DNA from: REEB506 sp049317545
Lineage (GTDB): Bacteria; Pseudomonadota; Alphaproteobacteria; Caulobacterales; Aquidulcibacteraceae
Assembly: GCA_049317545.1 (NCBI GenBank)
Contig: JBMOIB010000005.1
Coordinates: 1-64,000 of the forward strand
DNA: 64,000 nt
Reading direction: 5' to 3'
Shown here in pieces: positions 10,778 to 19,096 of the stretch; the first letter of the stretch is position 1, and each line of letters starts with the position of its first letter. A program made the translations under genes and the position numbers. The notes under the pieces are model-generated. The model ran no database searches. It was given only the letters and a program-made list of their open reading frames with translations, and was not told where the DNA came from.

Positions 10778-11679
10778 GCAACGTCTCCTGGCGCCTGCGC
10801 GCGCACGCCGAGAATGCGGCAGATCGCGAGCGTCAGATCGGCCCGGTTGAGCGTGTAGAAATGGAAATCCTCGACGCCCTCGGCAGCGAGTCGGGCGCAC
10901 AATTCCGCCGCGGCGGTCGCGGCCACGAGCCGGCGCGTGTCGGGGTCATCGTCGAGCCCTTCAAACAGCCGCGCGAGCCAAGCCGGGACTGTTGCGCCGC
11001 AGCCGGCCGCCATTTTCACGATCCCGCGGAAGTTCGTCACCGGCATGATGCCGGGCGAGAGCGGAATTGCGATCCCGACCGCAGCGGCGCGATCGCGGAA
11101 TCGCAGAAACGTTTCGGCTTCGAAGAAGAACTGGCTGATGCCGCGCGTTGCGCCGGCGTCGATCTTGGCCTTGAGCACATCGAGGTCGTGGTCGACAGAA
11201 GGGCTTTCGGGATGCCGCTCGGGATAGACGCCGACGGAAACCTCGAACGGCGCGATGCGCCGCGCGGCGGCGGTGAGCTCGGTGGCGTTGCGATATCCGT
11301 CCGGATGCGGCGCGAACGCGGCGCCGATGCCGCCGGTTGGGTCACCGCGCAACGCAACGACATGGCGCACGCCCGCCGCCCAATAGCCGCGCAACACGTC
11401 GTCCACTTCGTCGCGCGACGCCGCGACCGTCGTCAGGTGTGCGGCCGGCTTGAGCGCGGTCTCCTCGATCAGGCGCGTAACGGTGCGGTGCGTGCGGTCG
11501 CGCGTCGAGCCGCCAGCGCCGTAGGTCACGGAGACGAACGTCGGTTTGGTCGGCGCCAGTTTGGCGATCGCGGCCCACAATTGCTCTTCGAGCGCCGGAG
11601 TTTTCGGCGGAAAGAATTCGAAGCTGATGCGGATCGGCCGACAGCCGCCGTCGCGCGAGATAAGAGCCGGTGCGGTCAT
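10774..11679 (-). CDS. metF: 5,10-methylenetetrahydrofolate reductase
   Basis: 301 residues, FAD-dependent TIM barrel. RISFEFFPPKTPALEEQLW and FVSVTYGAGGSTRDRT are the diagnostic N-terminal motifs; RHVVALRGDPTGG and AGATRGISQFFFEAETF follow in order. It makes 5-methyl-THF, the methyl donor for the split methionine synthase encoded just downstream. Start and stop both form ATGA overlaps with its neighbours, so the four genes from the ArsR-type regulator to metH form one unit. Confidence 0.95.
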   Translation of the reverse strand: MTAPALISRDGGCRPIRISFEFFPPKTPALEEQLWAAIAKLAPTKPTFVSVTYGAGGSTRDRTHRTVTRLIEETALKPAAHLTTVAASRDEVDDVLRGYWAAGVRHVVALRGDPTGGIGAAFAPHPDGYRNATELTAAARRIAPFEVSVGVYPERHPESPSVDHDLDVLKAKIDAGATRGISQFFFEAETFLRFRDRAAAVGIAIPLSPGIMPVTNFRGIVKMAAGCGATVPAWLARLFEGLDDDPDTRRLVAATAAAELCARLAAEGVEDFHFYTLNRADLTLAICRILGVRAQAPGDVA

Positions 11680-12674
11680 GTGCGGGCGCCCTCGACGCGA
11701 TTTCCAGCCCAGATCTTCACCGTGAGCGCCTCCCCGCCGCCCTGCGGCGGCGCCAATGTGCGAACCGCGACCGAAGCGACGCCGCCGGCGGCGCACCAGG
11801 CGCGAATCTCTTCGTCCGAAAAGCCGAGCCGGCGGTGGGCGTGGCGTTCGCGCAGGAACTCCAGGCCATGCGGCGCAAAATCGACGAGCACCAGGCGTCC
11901 GCCTGGCCGCAGCAGGCCCGCTGCATTGATCACCGCGCGGCGCGGATCGGGCAGGAAGTGCAGCACCTGATGGACCGTGACGAGCGCCGCCTGCCCTAGC
12001 GGGAACGGCGGATCATAGATGTCGCCCAACCGCACGGAGGCCTTGGCGTCGCCGCGGGCCGCGAGCGCCGCGCGCGCCAGCGCCAGCATCTGTCTCGAGG
12101 TATCGAAGCCATCGGCGCGCGTCGTCTTGTCGGCGAAGATCTCAAGCATCCGGCCGGAGCCGACGCCGACGTCGATCATCTGTTCGAAGGGCCCCTGCCC
12201 CGCCGCTTCAATCACCGCCGCCTCGATGTCCACGTCCGGCAGATGCAGCGCGCGCAGGCGCCCCCAATCCTCGGCGTTCTCGTCGAAATAGGCCGCCGCT
12301 GCAGCCGCGCGGGCGGCGTGAATTTCAAGCAGCCGTTCGCGGTCGCGCGCCAGGACTGGATCGGCGGGATCGAGGCGCGAGACCAGGTCCTCCGCCAGCG
12401 CGCGCTCCGCCGAGCCTTCGGGCGGCAGACGATAGAAGACCCACGCGCCTTCCGGGGCACGCTCGGCGAGACCGCTTTCGGTCAACAGCTTCAGATGACG
12501 GCTGATGCGCGGCTGGCTTTGACCAAGCGCCTGCGCCAATTCTCCCACCGCAAGCTCGCCCCGCGCCAAGAGCGCGAGCGCCCGCAGCCGCGAAGGCTCG
12601 CCGCCGGCGCGCAGCGCCGAAACCAGCCCGTCGAAGCCCAGGCGTCCTTCGAACTCGTTTCGAGATATAAACAT
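11676..12674 (-). CDS. ArsR-family regulator fused to a SAM-dependent methyltransferase
   Basis: 332 residues. Residues about 15-95 are an ArsR-type winged helix (ELAVGELAQALGQSQPRISRHLKLLTESGL). Residues about 135-300 are a class I methyltransferase with motif I MIDVGVGSGRMLEI and the post-I motif LVTVHQVLHFLPDPR. Such fusions often precede metF in Alphaproteobacteria and are thought to sense S-adenosylhomocysteine or SAM and control the methionine cycle; whether the C-terminal domain is catalytic is unknown. The only ATG sits inside an inverted repeat (12665-12684) that looks like its own operator. First gene of the met operon. Confidence 0.88.
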   Translation of the reverse strand: MFISRNEFEGRLGFDGLVSALRAGGEPSRLRALALLARGELAVGELAQALGQSQPRISRHLKLLTESGLAERAPEGAWVFYRLPPEGSAERALAEDLVSRLDPADPVLARDRERLLEIHAARAAAAAAYFDENAEDWGRLRALHLPDVDIEAAVIEAAGQGPFEQMIDVGVGSGRMLEIFADKTTRADGFDTSRQMLALARAALAARGDAKASVRLGDIYDPPFPLGQAALVTVHQVLHFLPDPRRAVINAAGLLRPGGRLVLVDFAPHGLEFLRERHAHRRLGFSDEEIRAWCAAGGVASVAVRTLAPPQGGGEALTVKIWAGNRVEGART

Positions 12675-12684
12675 GTCTTTATAT
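12665..12684. promoter_or_regulatory. Inverted repeat operator overlapping the ArsR-methyltransferase start
   Basis: ATATAAACATGTCTTTATAT: seven-base arms ATATAAA and TTTATAT are perfect complements around a six-base core that contains the ATG (on the minus strand). This size and AT-rich form is typical of ArsR-family operators. It lies in the 80-bp divergent region with mlaA, so it could affect both genes. Binding by the adjacent regulator is inferred. Confidence 0.6.
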
Positions 12685-12754
12685 GATCAGAAATCCTCGG
12701 TTGCGCCAAGTCCAAATCGTTGATTAACCACTCTCGGATCAGAATGACCGCGAG

Positions 12755-13549
12755 ATGCCCGAGATGAACCGCACCCTCCTCGCTTTGGCCGCGCTCGCCC
12801 TGGCGGGACCGGTTCTCGTCGCGCCCGCCGCCGCCCAAACGTCCGCCCCGCCGCCGGCGGCTGAAATCGCGCAGGCGTCGCCAGACGAAACGTCCAGTTC
12901 GGCCTTGCGCGACCCTTGGGAGGGATTCAATCGCAAGGTGTTCGGGTTCAACAACGCCATCGACCGGGCGGTCCTGGAGCCCGTGGCCAAGGGTTATCGC
13001 GCCGTGACGCCCCGTGTGGCGCGCACTGGCGTGACGAACTTCTTCGACAACCTGCGCGCGCCCGTGACGGTCGCCAATGATTTGCTGCAAGGCGCGCCGA
13101 AACGCGCCGCCGTGACGCTCGGCCGGTTCGGGCTCAACAGCACGATCGGGATCGGCGGCCTCATTGATGTGGGTTCGTCCGTTGGCCTTGAGCCGCACCG
13201 CGAAGACTTTGGCCAGACGCTCGGCGTCTGGGGCGCTGGTCCCGGCAATTATCTGATGCTGCCCCTGATCGGCCCGTCCTCGCTCCGCGACGTGACGGGT
13301 ACGGTCGTCGACAACGCTTTTTCGCCGCTAACGTATCTCAACGACGCCGAAGAACTGCGTGTTGGTTTGGCCGCACTCAGCGCAATTTCCGCGCGCGAAG
13401 GCGCGATCGAAGCGGTTGACGCCTTGCGCGCCAACTCAGCCGATCCCTACGTCTCGCTCCGGTCGATTTATGGCCAGTCGCGCGCGAGCGCGATCCGCAA
13501 CGGCGCGCAAGACGTAAAGGACCTGCCGGACTTCGGCGGCCCCCCTTGA
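12755..13549 (+). CDS. mlaA: MlaA (VacJ) family phospholipid transport protein
   Basis: 264 residues with a signal peptide ending near APAAAQ. The MlaA core is clear: DPWEGFNRKVFGFNNAIDRAVLEPV, FFDNLRAPVTVANDLLQG, and REDFGQTLGVWGAGPGNYLMLPLIGPSS. MlaA extracts phospholipids from the outer leaflet of the outer membrane and passes them to MlaC. The N-terminus has no cysteine, so it is not a classical lipoprotein as in E. coli. Start 12755 or the ATG at 12764. mlaC follows 30 bp downstream. Confidence 0.93.
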   Translation: MPEMNRTLLALAALALAGPVLVAPAAAQTSAPPPAAEIAQASPDETSSSALRDPWEGFNRKVFGFNNAIDRAVLEPVAKGYRAVTPRVARTGVTNFFDNLRAPVTVANDLLQGAPKRAAVTLGRFGLNSTIGIGGLIDVGSSVGLEPHREDFGQTLGVWGAGPGNYLMLPLIGPSSLRDVTGTVVDNAFSPLTYLNDAEELRVGLAALSAISAREGAIEAVDALRANSADPYVSLRSIYGQSRASAIRNGAQDVKDLPDFGGPP

Positions 13550-13579
13550 GGTTTGCCCCGACATCGGGAGACGAGTTCT

Positions 13580-14260
13580 ATGCTGGGTACGTTCTCGCGC
13601 CGAAGTGTTGCGGCGTTCGCTTTCGTCGCCGTCGCGGCTGCCGCTAGCCCGGCGTTCGCCGACCGGGCGGCGGAAGATTACGTCGCCAAGAACGCACCGC
13701 TCGCGCTCTCGACGCTCAACGCCAAAAACCTCTCTCCGATCGAACGGCAAGCCGCCTTCGGCAAGCTGTTCGACCAGTTCGCCGACCTGCCGCGGATCGC
13801 CGATTTCGTGCTCGGCCGCTATGCCCGCAACGCGCGCGCCGACGACGCCTTGTATAAAGACTGGATCTCGACCTACCGCGAGTACTCGATTGCGGTTTAT
13901 CAGGACCAGCTTGATCAGTACCGCGGCAATACGATCCGCATCCTGGCCGGCAGCAAAGACGCGACGATCAACGGTCGGTTCTATTCGGTCGTGCGCAGCG
14001 AGATATTGCGGCCGGGGCAAAAGCCGCTCGGAGTGCAGTGGCGCCTTCTGCGCAATGCCGAAGGCACCTTCCGCGTCGTCGACGTGGCGGTGCAGTTCGA
14101 AGAGAACGTCGTGTGGCTGGCGATCCAGCAGCAGGCGGAGTTTCTCGCCTTCCTCGACCGCAACAAGGGCGATGTCCGCGCGCTGCTGACTGACGTGAAG
14201 CGCCAGACGCAGACGATGCGCGCACGGATCGCCAGCGGCCGCTCGCCGAGCGGCGGCTAA
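13580..14260 (+). CDS. mlaC: MlaC (Ttg2D) family periplasmic phospholipid-binding protein
   Basis: 226 residues; signal peptide through AAASPAFA; then the toluene-tolerance Ttg2/MlaC domain with FDQFADLPRIADFVLGRY, YREYSIAVYQDQLDQY and VQWRLLRNAEGTFRVVDV. It shuttles phospholipid between MlaA and the inner-membrane MlaFEDB complex, which is not in this window. Start ATG at 13580 has a GGGAGACGAG site. Co-directional with mlaA. Confidence 0.92.
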   Translation: MLGTFSRRSVAAFAFVAVAAAASPAFADRAAEDYVAKNAPLALSTLNAKNLSPIERQAAFGKLFDQFADLPRIADFVLGRYARNARADDALYKDWISTYREYSIAVYQDQLDQYRGNTIRILAGSKDATINGRFYSVVRSEILRPGQKPLGVQWRLLRNAEGTFRVVDVAVQFEENVVWLAIQQQAEFLAFLDRNKGDVRALLTDVKRQTQTMRARIASGRSPSGG

Positions 14261-14326
14261 GGTCGAAACCGTCGGGCTGTCGCCAGCGTAAACGAGCGCC
14301 TATCTTCTGCGCTCGAAAGGATTCGC

Positions 14327-15325
14327 ATGTCCGCTCCGCAAGACCTCCGCAGCCATGCGCCGATCATCATCATCGGTTCGGGACCCGCCGGCTATACGGC
14401 CGCAATCTACGCCGCGCGCGCCATGCGCAAGCCGATGCTCATCGCCGGCATGCAGCCGGGCGGTCAGCTCACCATCACCACGGACGTCGAGAACTATCCG
14501 GGCTTCGCCGACGTGATCCAGGGCCCCTGGCTGATGGAGCAGATGCGCGCCCAGGCGCTGCACATGGGCGTTGAAATGGTCGAGGACCTGATCGTCGACG
14601 TGGATTTCAGCAAGCGCCCCTTCACCCTGCGCGGCGATGGCGGTCGCATCTACACCGCCGACGCCGTGGTGATCGCCACCGGCGCGCAGGCGCGCTGGCT
14701 GGGCCTGCCGAGCGAGCAGATGTTCCAGGGGTTTGGCGTCTCAGCCTGCGCCACCTGCGATGGGTTTTTCTACCGCAACAAGCCGGTGGCGGTGATCGGC
14801 GGCGGCAATACCGCGGTCGAAGAAGCCCTGTATCTGGCGAACTTTGCGTCGCGGGTTACGCTCGTGCATCGGCGCAACGAATTGCGGGCCGAGCGCGTGC
14901 TGCAGGACCGCCTGTTCCACCATCCCAAGGTCGACGTGATCTGGGATCATGCCGTCGATGAAATCCTCGGCGCGACCGACCCCGTGAAAAGCGTCACCGG
15001 CGTTCGCCTGCGCCACGTCGACAGCGGGGCCGTGCGCGACCTTGCGATCGACGGGGTCTTCGTCGCCATCGGCCATGAGCCCGCCACGGCTTTGTTCAAC
15101 GGCAAGGTCGCCATGCGGCCGAACGGCTATGTGATCGTCGAACCGGGCACGACGCGAACCGATGTGCCAGGCGTGTTCGCCGCCGGCGACGTCGCCGACG
15201 ACACGTTCCGCCAAGCCGTCACCGCCGCTGGTCTCGGCTGCATGGCCGCGCTCGAGGCCGAGCGCTTCCTTTCGGCCCTCGAGCACGCGGTCCCGGCGAG
15301 CCAAGCCTTCGGCGCGGTCGCCTAA
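14327..15325 (+). CDS. trxB: Thioredoxin reductase
   Basis: 332 residues. FAD site IIIIGSGPAGYTAAIYAARA near the N-terminus, the redox-active CATC motif in SACATCDGFFY near residue 145, the NADPH site VIGGGNTAVEEALYLA, and the C-terminal GVFAAGDVADDTFRQAVTAA FAD motif. It reduces thioredoxin with NADPH. The start has an AAAGGA site. It precedes a lysR gene, an order seen in other Alphaproteobacteria. Confidence 0.96.
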   Translation: MSAPQDLRSHAPIIIIGSGPAGYTAAIYAARAMRKPMLIAGMQPGGQLTITTDVENYPGFADVIQGPWLMEQMRAQALHMGVEMVEDLIVDVDFSKRPFTLRGDGGRIYTADAVVIATGAQARWLGLPSEQMFQGFGVSACATCDGFFYRNKPVAVIGGGNTAVEEALYLANFASRVTLVHRRNELRAERVLQDRLFHHPKVDVIWDHAVDEILGATDPVKSVTGVRLRHVDSGAVRDLAIDGVFVAIGHEPATALFNGKVAMRPNGYVIVEPGTTRTDVPGVFAAGDVADDTFRQAVTAAGLGCMAALEAERFLSALEHAVPASQAFGAVA

Positions 15326-15400
15326 CCTTACCAAATCACCGGGTGGCCGCCGCCCCCGTTGCAGAGTAAGACCCCTCCGCTGGATGGACGCGGAGCCGTC

Positions 15401-16297
15401 ATGCTGGACTGGGACAAGCTCAAGACGTTCCACCATGCCGCCGAGACGGGAAGCCTCACGGCGGCGGCGGAGCAATTGGGCGTCAGCCAATCGGCGGTCA
15501 GCCGCCAGATCGCCTCGCTCGAGGAATCCATCGGCGTGCCGCTTTTCCAGCGCCATGCCCGCGGCCTCCTCCTGACCGGTCCCGGCAAGACGCTCCACGG
15601 CATGACGCGCGACATGCAGTCCGCGGCGAAGGTCGCCGAAGCGACGCTCAAGGACGCCCGCGAAAAGACGATGGGCGATCTCGTCGTTACAGCGCCGGTG
15701 GCGTTCGGTTCGACCTGGCTTGCGCCGCGCCTGCCGATTTTCGCGGATTCCTACCCGGACGTGCGCCTGAAAATGCTGCTCGACGATCGCGAGTTCGACC
15801 TCCTCAAGCTGGAGGCTGAATGCGCCATCCGCCTTTGGGCCGCGACGCACGCCGACCTCATCCAGCGACGCATCCTGCAGGTTCACGTGAGCCTGTACGC
15901 CTCGCGCGCCTACCTCGACCGCCACGGCAGGCCGCGCGACGTGGAGGAACTCGATGGGCACCGGATCGTCGCCTACGATTCCATGGCCCAGACGACGCCG
16001 ATGCGTGAGATGGACTGGGCGCGCCGCGCCGGCCGCGAAGAATCCGCGCCGCGCCTGCCGACGCTCGAGATCAACAACGTCTACGGCATGCTCCGCGCCG
16101 TCGAGCACGGCATCGGCATCGCGAGCCTTCCCGACTACATCGCCCGCAACAATCCGCACCTGGAAAAGGTGCTGCCGGACCTCGCCGGGCCGAACTTCGA
16201 CGTCTTCTTCATCTATCCCAGCGACCTCAAAAAATCGAAGCGGATCGCGGCTTTCCGGGAGTTTCTCATCCAGCAGGCGGCCAGCTGGATCGGCTGA
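15401..16297 (+). CDS. LysR-family transcriptional regulator
   Basis: 298 residues. N-terminal LysR helix-turn-helix: FHHAAETGSLTAAAEQLGVSQSAVSRQIASLE (two adjacent pieces), then an effector-binding domain (about residues 90-295). The ATG at 15401 is preceded by GGAG and matches the normal LysR N-terminus; a TTG further upstream is also open. Follows trxB by 75 bp on the same strand. Target and effector unknown. Confidence 0.92.
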   Translation: MLDWDKLKTFHHAAETGSLTAAAEQLGVSQSAVSRQIASLEESIGVPLFQRHARGLLLTGPGKTLHGMTRDMQSAAKVAEATLKDAREKTMGDLVVTAPVAFGSTWLAPRLPIFADSYPDVRLKMLLDDREFDLLKLEAECAIRLWAATHADLIQRRILQVHVSLYASRAYLDRHGRPRDVEELDGHRIVAYDSMAQTTPMREMDWARRAGREESAPRLPTLEINNVYGMLRAVEHGIGIASLPDYIARNNPHLEKVLPDLAGPNFDVFFIYPSDLKKSKRIAAFREFLIQQAASWIG

Positions 16298-16339
16298 TAT
16301 GCGCTTTTGCATAGCTTGTATGCCGAGCGAGTGATTGAT

Positions 16340-16475
16340 TCGGAGCCGGTATGGCCCCATCTGAGTGTCTCGCGCGACGCCTCTGCGCGAACCTAATTCG
16401 TTCTCCGGATTGGGCGTTTCCTCCCCCGAGGCATACCTTCCACGCCGCGCCGGCCATCGGCGCGGCGTTTTCTTT
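16340..16475 (+). ncRNA. Candidate trans-acting sRNA downstream of trxB-lysR (mmgR/suhB-like)
   Basis: The 353-bp stretch between lysR and dps holds no convincing gene, but it ends in a strong terminator and contains structured sequence. One hairpin is formed around TCTCGCGCGA and GCGCGAAC, followed by a pyrimidine-rich, anti-Shine-Dalgarno-like stretch GTTTCCTCCCCCGAGG. From memory, the S. meliloti sRNA mmgR (Rfam suhB / alpha-r8) also lies just after trxB and a lysR gene; the synteny and the CCTCCC loop are what suggest the same family here. The 5' end is a guess. The rest of the interval (16476-16650) shows nothing recognisable. Confidence 0.55.
16443..16475 (+). terminator. Rho-independent terminator of the candidate sRNA
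   Basis: A perfect 10-bp stem, CGCCGCGCCG and CGGCGCGGCG, with loop GCCAT, followed by TTTTCTTT. It lies 146 bases after the lysR stop, which points to a separate short transcript rather than a lysR terminator alone. Confidence 0.85.
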
Positions 16476-16650
16476 GGCGATCGCGCGACTGGCGCCGCGC
16501 GCAATCTCGACCAGTCTCGCCGAACCAGAAGAAGGGCGCATGAACCGCCCCGGGGAGGACCGCATGGCCCCGATGGAGGGCGGCGCAGCGCCAGCGTTGG
16601 GCGGACGGCGGCCTTGGCTCGCGCTGGCTGCCGCCGCCAGCGCATGACCT

Positions 16651-17121
16651 TTAGGCAGGCAGATGCGCCCGCAGCATCCAGGCGGTCTTCTCAAGGTCGG
16701 CGCAGCGCGTAGTCATGTGGTCCGCGCTCGCTTCGTCGCCCGCAGCCGCGGCGGCGTGCAAAGCGGCGCGCGCCGACTGGATCAATGTTTCGTTCCCCGC
16801 AAGAAGCGCTGCGATCATCGCGTCTTCGCTCGGCGCCGGATCGTTGTCGGCGGCCAATGACGTGCGTTTGGCGAGATCGGCGTGCGTCGGCGCGAGCACG
16901 CCCAGCGACCGGATGCGCTCGGCGATCTCATCCAGCGACGTCCACAGCGCGTCGTACTGCTTGCCGAACATTTCGTGCAGGGCGATGAAGCGCGGGCCCT
17001 GTACATTCCAGTGGTAGAGATGCGTCTTTTGGTAGAGCGCGTAGGTGTCCGCGAGCACCTGGGCGAGCGCATCGGCGACGTGCGCCCGGTTGTCGTCGGA
17101 AATGCCGATGTCGGGTTTCAA
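16651..17121 (-). CDS. dps: Dps-family DNA-binding ferritin-like protein
   Basis: 156 residues. The family ferroxidase motifs are present: KTHLYHWNVQGPRFIALHEMF (His ligands) and YDALWTSLDEIAERI (Asp and Glu ligands). Dps dodecamers oxidise and store iron and protect DNA from peroxide. No ATG fits; the TTG at 17121 has a strong AAGGGG site and gives the expected length. Divergent from the DUF2147 gene with about 50 bp between starts. Confidence 0.92.
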   Translation of the reverse strand: MKPDIGISDDNRAHVADALAQVLADTYALYQKTHLYHWNVQGPRFIALHEMFGKQYDALWTSLDEIAERIRSLGVLAPTHADLAKRTSLAADNDPAPSEDAMIAALLAGNETLIQSARAALHAAAAAGDEASADHMTTRCADLEKTAWMLRAHLPA

Positions 17122-17174
17122 GCGTGTCCCCTTCCGGTAAAATGTCTCGGTTCGTTGTAGATATGGGAGCCTCC

Positions 17175-17597
17175 ATGTTGCGTACCATGCTTGCCGCGCT
17201 CGCCCTCGCCGGCGCCGCACTCTCGGCGTCCGCGTCGCCGACGGCCGACCCGACGCACGGCGTCTGGCTGACGCAATCGCGTAAGGCCAAGATCGAGATC
17301 GCGCCCTGCGGCGCCAGCATTTGCGGGACCGTAGTGTGGCTCGCCGACGAGAAGGACGGCTACGTCGTGCGCGATGCACGCAACCAGGATGCCAGCAAGC
17401 GAACGGCCCGGCTCCTCGGATCGCAAATGATGTTCGGCTTCAAGCCGGCGAAATCCGGCTGGACGGGCGGTCGCATCTACAACGCCGAGGATGGCGGGAC
17501 TTATCGCAGCGAAGTCGCCGCGCTGGCGAACGGCACGTTGAGCATCAAGGGTTGCGTCGGCCCGATCTGCCGGACGCAAATCTGGACGCGCCCGTGA
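17175..17597 (+). CDS. Secreted DUF2147 protein
   Basis: 140 residues with a signal peptide (MLRTMLAALALAGAALSASA) and a DUF2147 domain: HGVWLTQSRKAKIEIAPCGASICGTVVWL near the start and GCVGPICRTQIWTR at the end, with paired cysteines that may form disulfides. Predicted periplasmic; function unknown. The ATG at 17175 has GGGAG five bases upstream. Its stop overlaps the GTG of the CoA-transferase gene (GTGA). Confidence 0.85.
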   Translation: MLRTMLAALALAGAALSASASPTADPTHGVWLTQSRKAKIEIAPCGASICGTVVWLADEKDGYVVRDARNQDASKRTARLLGSQMMFGFKPAKSGWTGGRIYNAEDGGTYRSEVAALANGTLSIKGCVGPICRTQIWTRP

Positions 17598-18811
17598 CAA
17601 CGGCCGGAGCCCTCGACGGCGTTCGTGTTCTTGACCTCTCCCGCGTTCTCGCCGGCCCCTGGTCGACGCAGATTCTGGGCGATCTTGGCGCAGACGTCGT
17701 CAAGGTCGAGCGGCCGGGCGCGGGCGACGATACGCGCGGTTGGGGCCCGCCCTTCGTCGGCGCTGACGGCGGCGGCGACGCCGCCTATTTCCTCGTCGCC
17801 AATCGCAACAAGCGCTCGGTGGCGATCGATTTCACGACGCCCGAAGGCGCGGAGATCGTGCGCCGGCTCGCTGCGCAGGCGCATATCGTCGTTGAGAACT
17901 TCAAGACCGGGGGGCTCGCCAAGTACGGGCTCGACTATCCGTCGCTCAAGACGATCAATCCCGCGCTCGTCTATTGCTCGGTGACCGGCTTTGGCCAGAC
18001 CGGGCCGTACGCCCAGCGCGCGGGCTACGATTATCTCGTCCAGGCGATGGGCGGCCTGATGAGCGTCACCGGACAGCCCGCCGGAACCCCCGGCGGCGAG
18101 CCGATGAAAGTGGGCGTCGCCGTCGCTGACCTATTCGCCGGCATGTACGCGGTCACCGGGATCCTCGCCGCGCTTCGCCATGCGGAACGCACCGGCGAAG
18201 GCCAGCACATCGACATCGCGCTGCTCGACGCTCAGGTCGCCATGCTCGCCAACCAGGCGCAGAATTTCTTCGCGACGGGCCAGGCGCCCATCCGCCTCGG
18301 CAACGCCCATCCCAACATCGCACCCTACCAGGTGTTCGCCGCGTCAGACGGCCATATCGTTCTTGCGGTCGGCAACGACGGCCAGTTCGCGAGCTTCTGC
18401 CGCGTCGCGAGCCTGGAGGCCTTGGCCGCCGATGCGCGGTTCGCGACCGGCGCCGCGCGTGTGGCGCATCGGGCCGAACTGATCAGTGAAATCGCGTCGG
18501 TGATGCGCGCGCGGTCCGCCGCGGATTGGATCGCCGCCTTGGAGGCCGCCGGCGTGCCTTGCGGGCCGATCAATGACGTCGCCGGCGTGTTCGACGATCC
18601 TCAGGTCAAGGCGCGTGGGTTGGCGCAATCGATGCGGCGCGACGACGGGGTCGAAGTGAGAATGACCGCAAGCCCGCTGCGCCTTTCAGTTACGCCGCCG
18701 CGCGCTGATCTCGCGCCGCCGGCGCTGGGCGCCCACACCGACGAGGTCCTCGCGACGCTCGGCTATTCCGAGGCCGACATTTCCGGTTTGCGCGCGCGCG
18801 GGATCGTCTGA
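17594..18811 (+). CDS. CaiB/BaiF (class III) CoA-transferase
   Basis: 405 residues. Opens with LDGVRVLDLSRVLAGPWSTQILGDLGADVVKVERP (split here for length, the family signature), then RNKRSVAIDF, GFGQTGPYAQRAGYDYLVQAMGG with the catalytic Asp, and a C-terminal GPINDVAGVFDDPQV segment. It moves CoA between carboxylic acids; the substrate is not readable and there is no partner pathway nearby. GTG start at 17594 overlaps the previous stop. Confidence 0.92.
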   Translation: MTTAGALDGVRVLDLSRVLAGPWSTQILGDLGADVVKVERPGAGDDTRGWGPPFVGADGGGDAAYFLVANRNKRSVAIDFTTPEGAEIVRRLAAQAHIVVENFKTGGLAKYGLDYPSLKTINPALVYCSVTGFGQTGPYAQRAGYDYLVQAMGGLMSVTGQPAGTPGGEPMKVGVAVADLFAGMYAVTGILAALRHAERTGEGQHIDIALLDAQVAMLANQAQNFFATGQAPIRLGNAHPNIAPYQVFAASDGHIVLAVGNDGQFASFCRVASLEALAADARFATGAARVAHRAELISEIASVMRARSAADWIAALEAAGVPCGPINDVAGVFDDPQVKARGLAQSMRRDDGVEVRMTASPLRLSVTPPRADLAPPALGAHTDEVLATLGYSEADISGLRARGIV

Positions 18812-19065
18812 GGCGCACGCGTCAACAAGCCCCGTCGCGCCAGATCGGCGAGATGCGCCGGACCAGAGGCGGCGAGCGCGGCGGCGATGATGTACCAAGG
18901 CGCATCGCCCAAGGCGGCGCGCACGGCGAGAGCGAGGAACAGCCCTGGCGCCAGGGCGACGGCGACGTCGACGGGATCGCGGCGGAACACCAGGCACAGC
19001 GCCAAAGCGTCGATCGCGAAGCCTGCGAGGACCACGTCGGCGAGCCAAGTTGCGGGTAAGGTCAT
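18763..19065 (-). CDS. Small membrane protein next to bchP
   Basis: About 100 residues with three hydrophobic stretches (WLADVVLAGFAIDALALCLVF and two later). No family recognised. Its 3' end overlaps the CoA-transferase 3' end by 49 bp on the opposite strand, and it starts 31 bp after the bchP stop on the same strand, so it could be the last gene of the bchG-bchP unit. The alternative start at 19110 would overlap bchP. Confidence 0.5.
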   Translation of the reverse strand: MTLPATWLADVVLAGFAIDALALCLVFRRDPVDVAVALAPGLFLALAVRAALGDAPWYIIAAALAASGPAHLADLARRGLLTRAPQTIPRARKPEMSASE

Positions 19066-19096
19066 CGGCGACAGCCCGCCGTTGCGCGTCCGCGCC

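Noticed and set aside
14741..16645. Long minus-strand frame opposite trxB and lysR
   Set aside because: Same kind of shadow; the opposite genes have clear domains.
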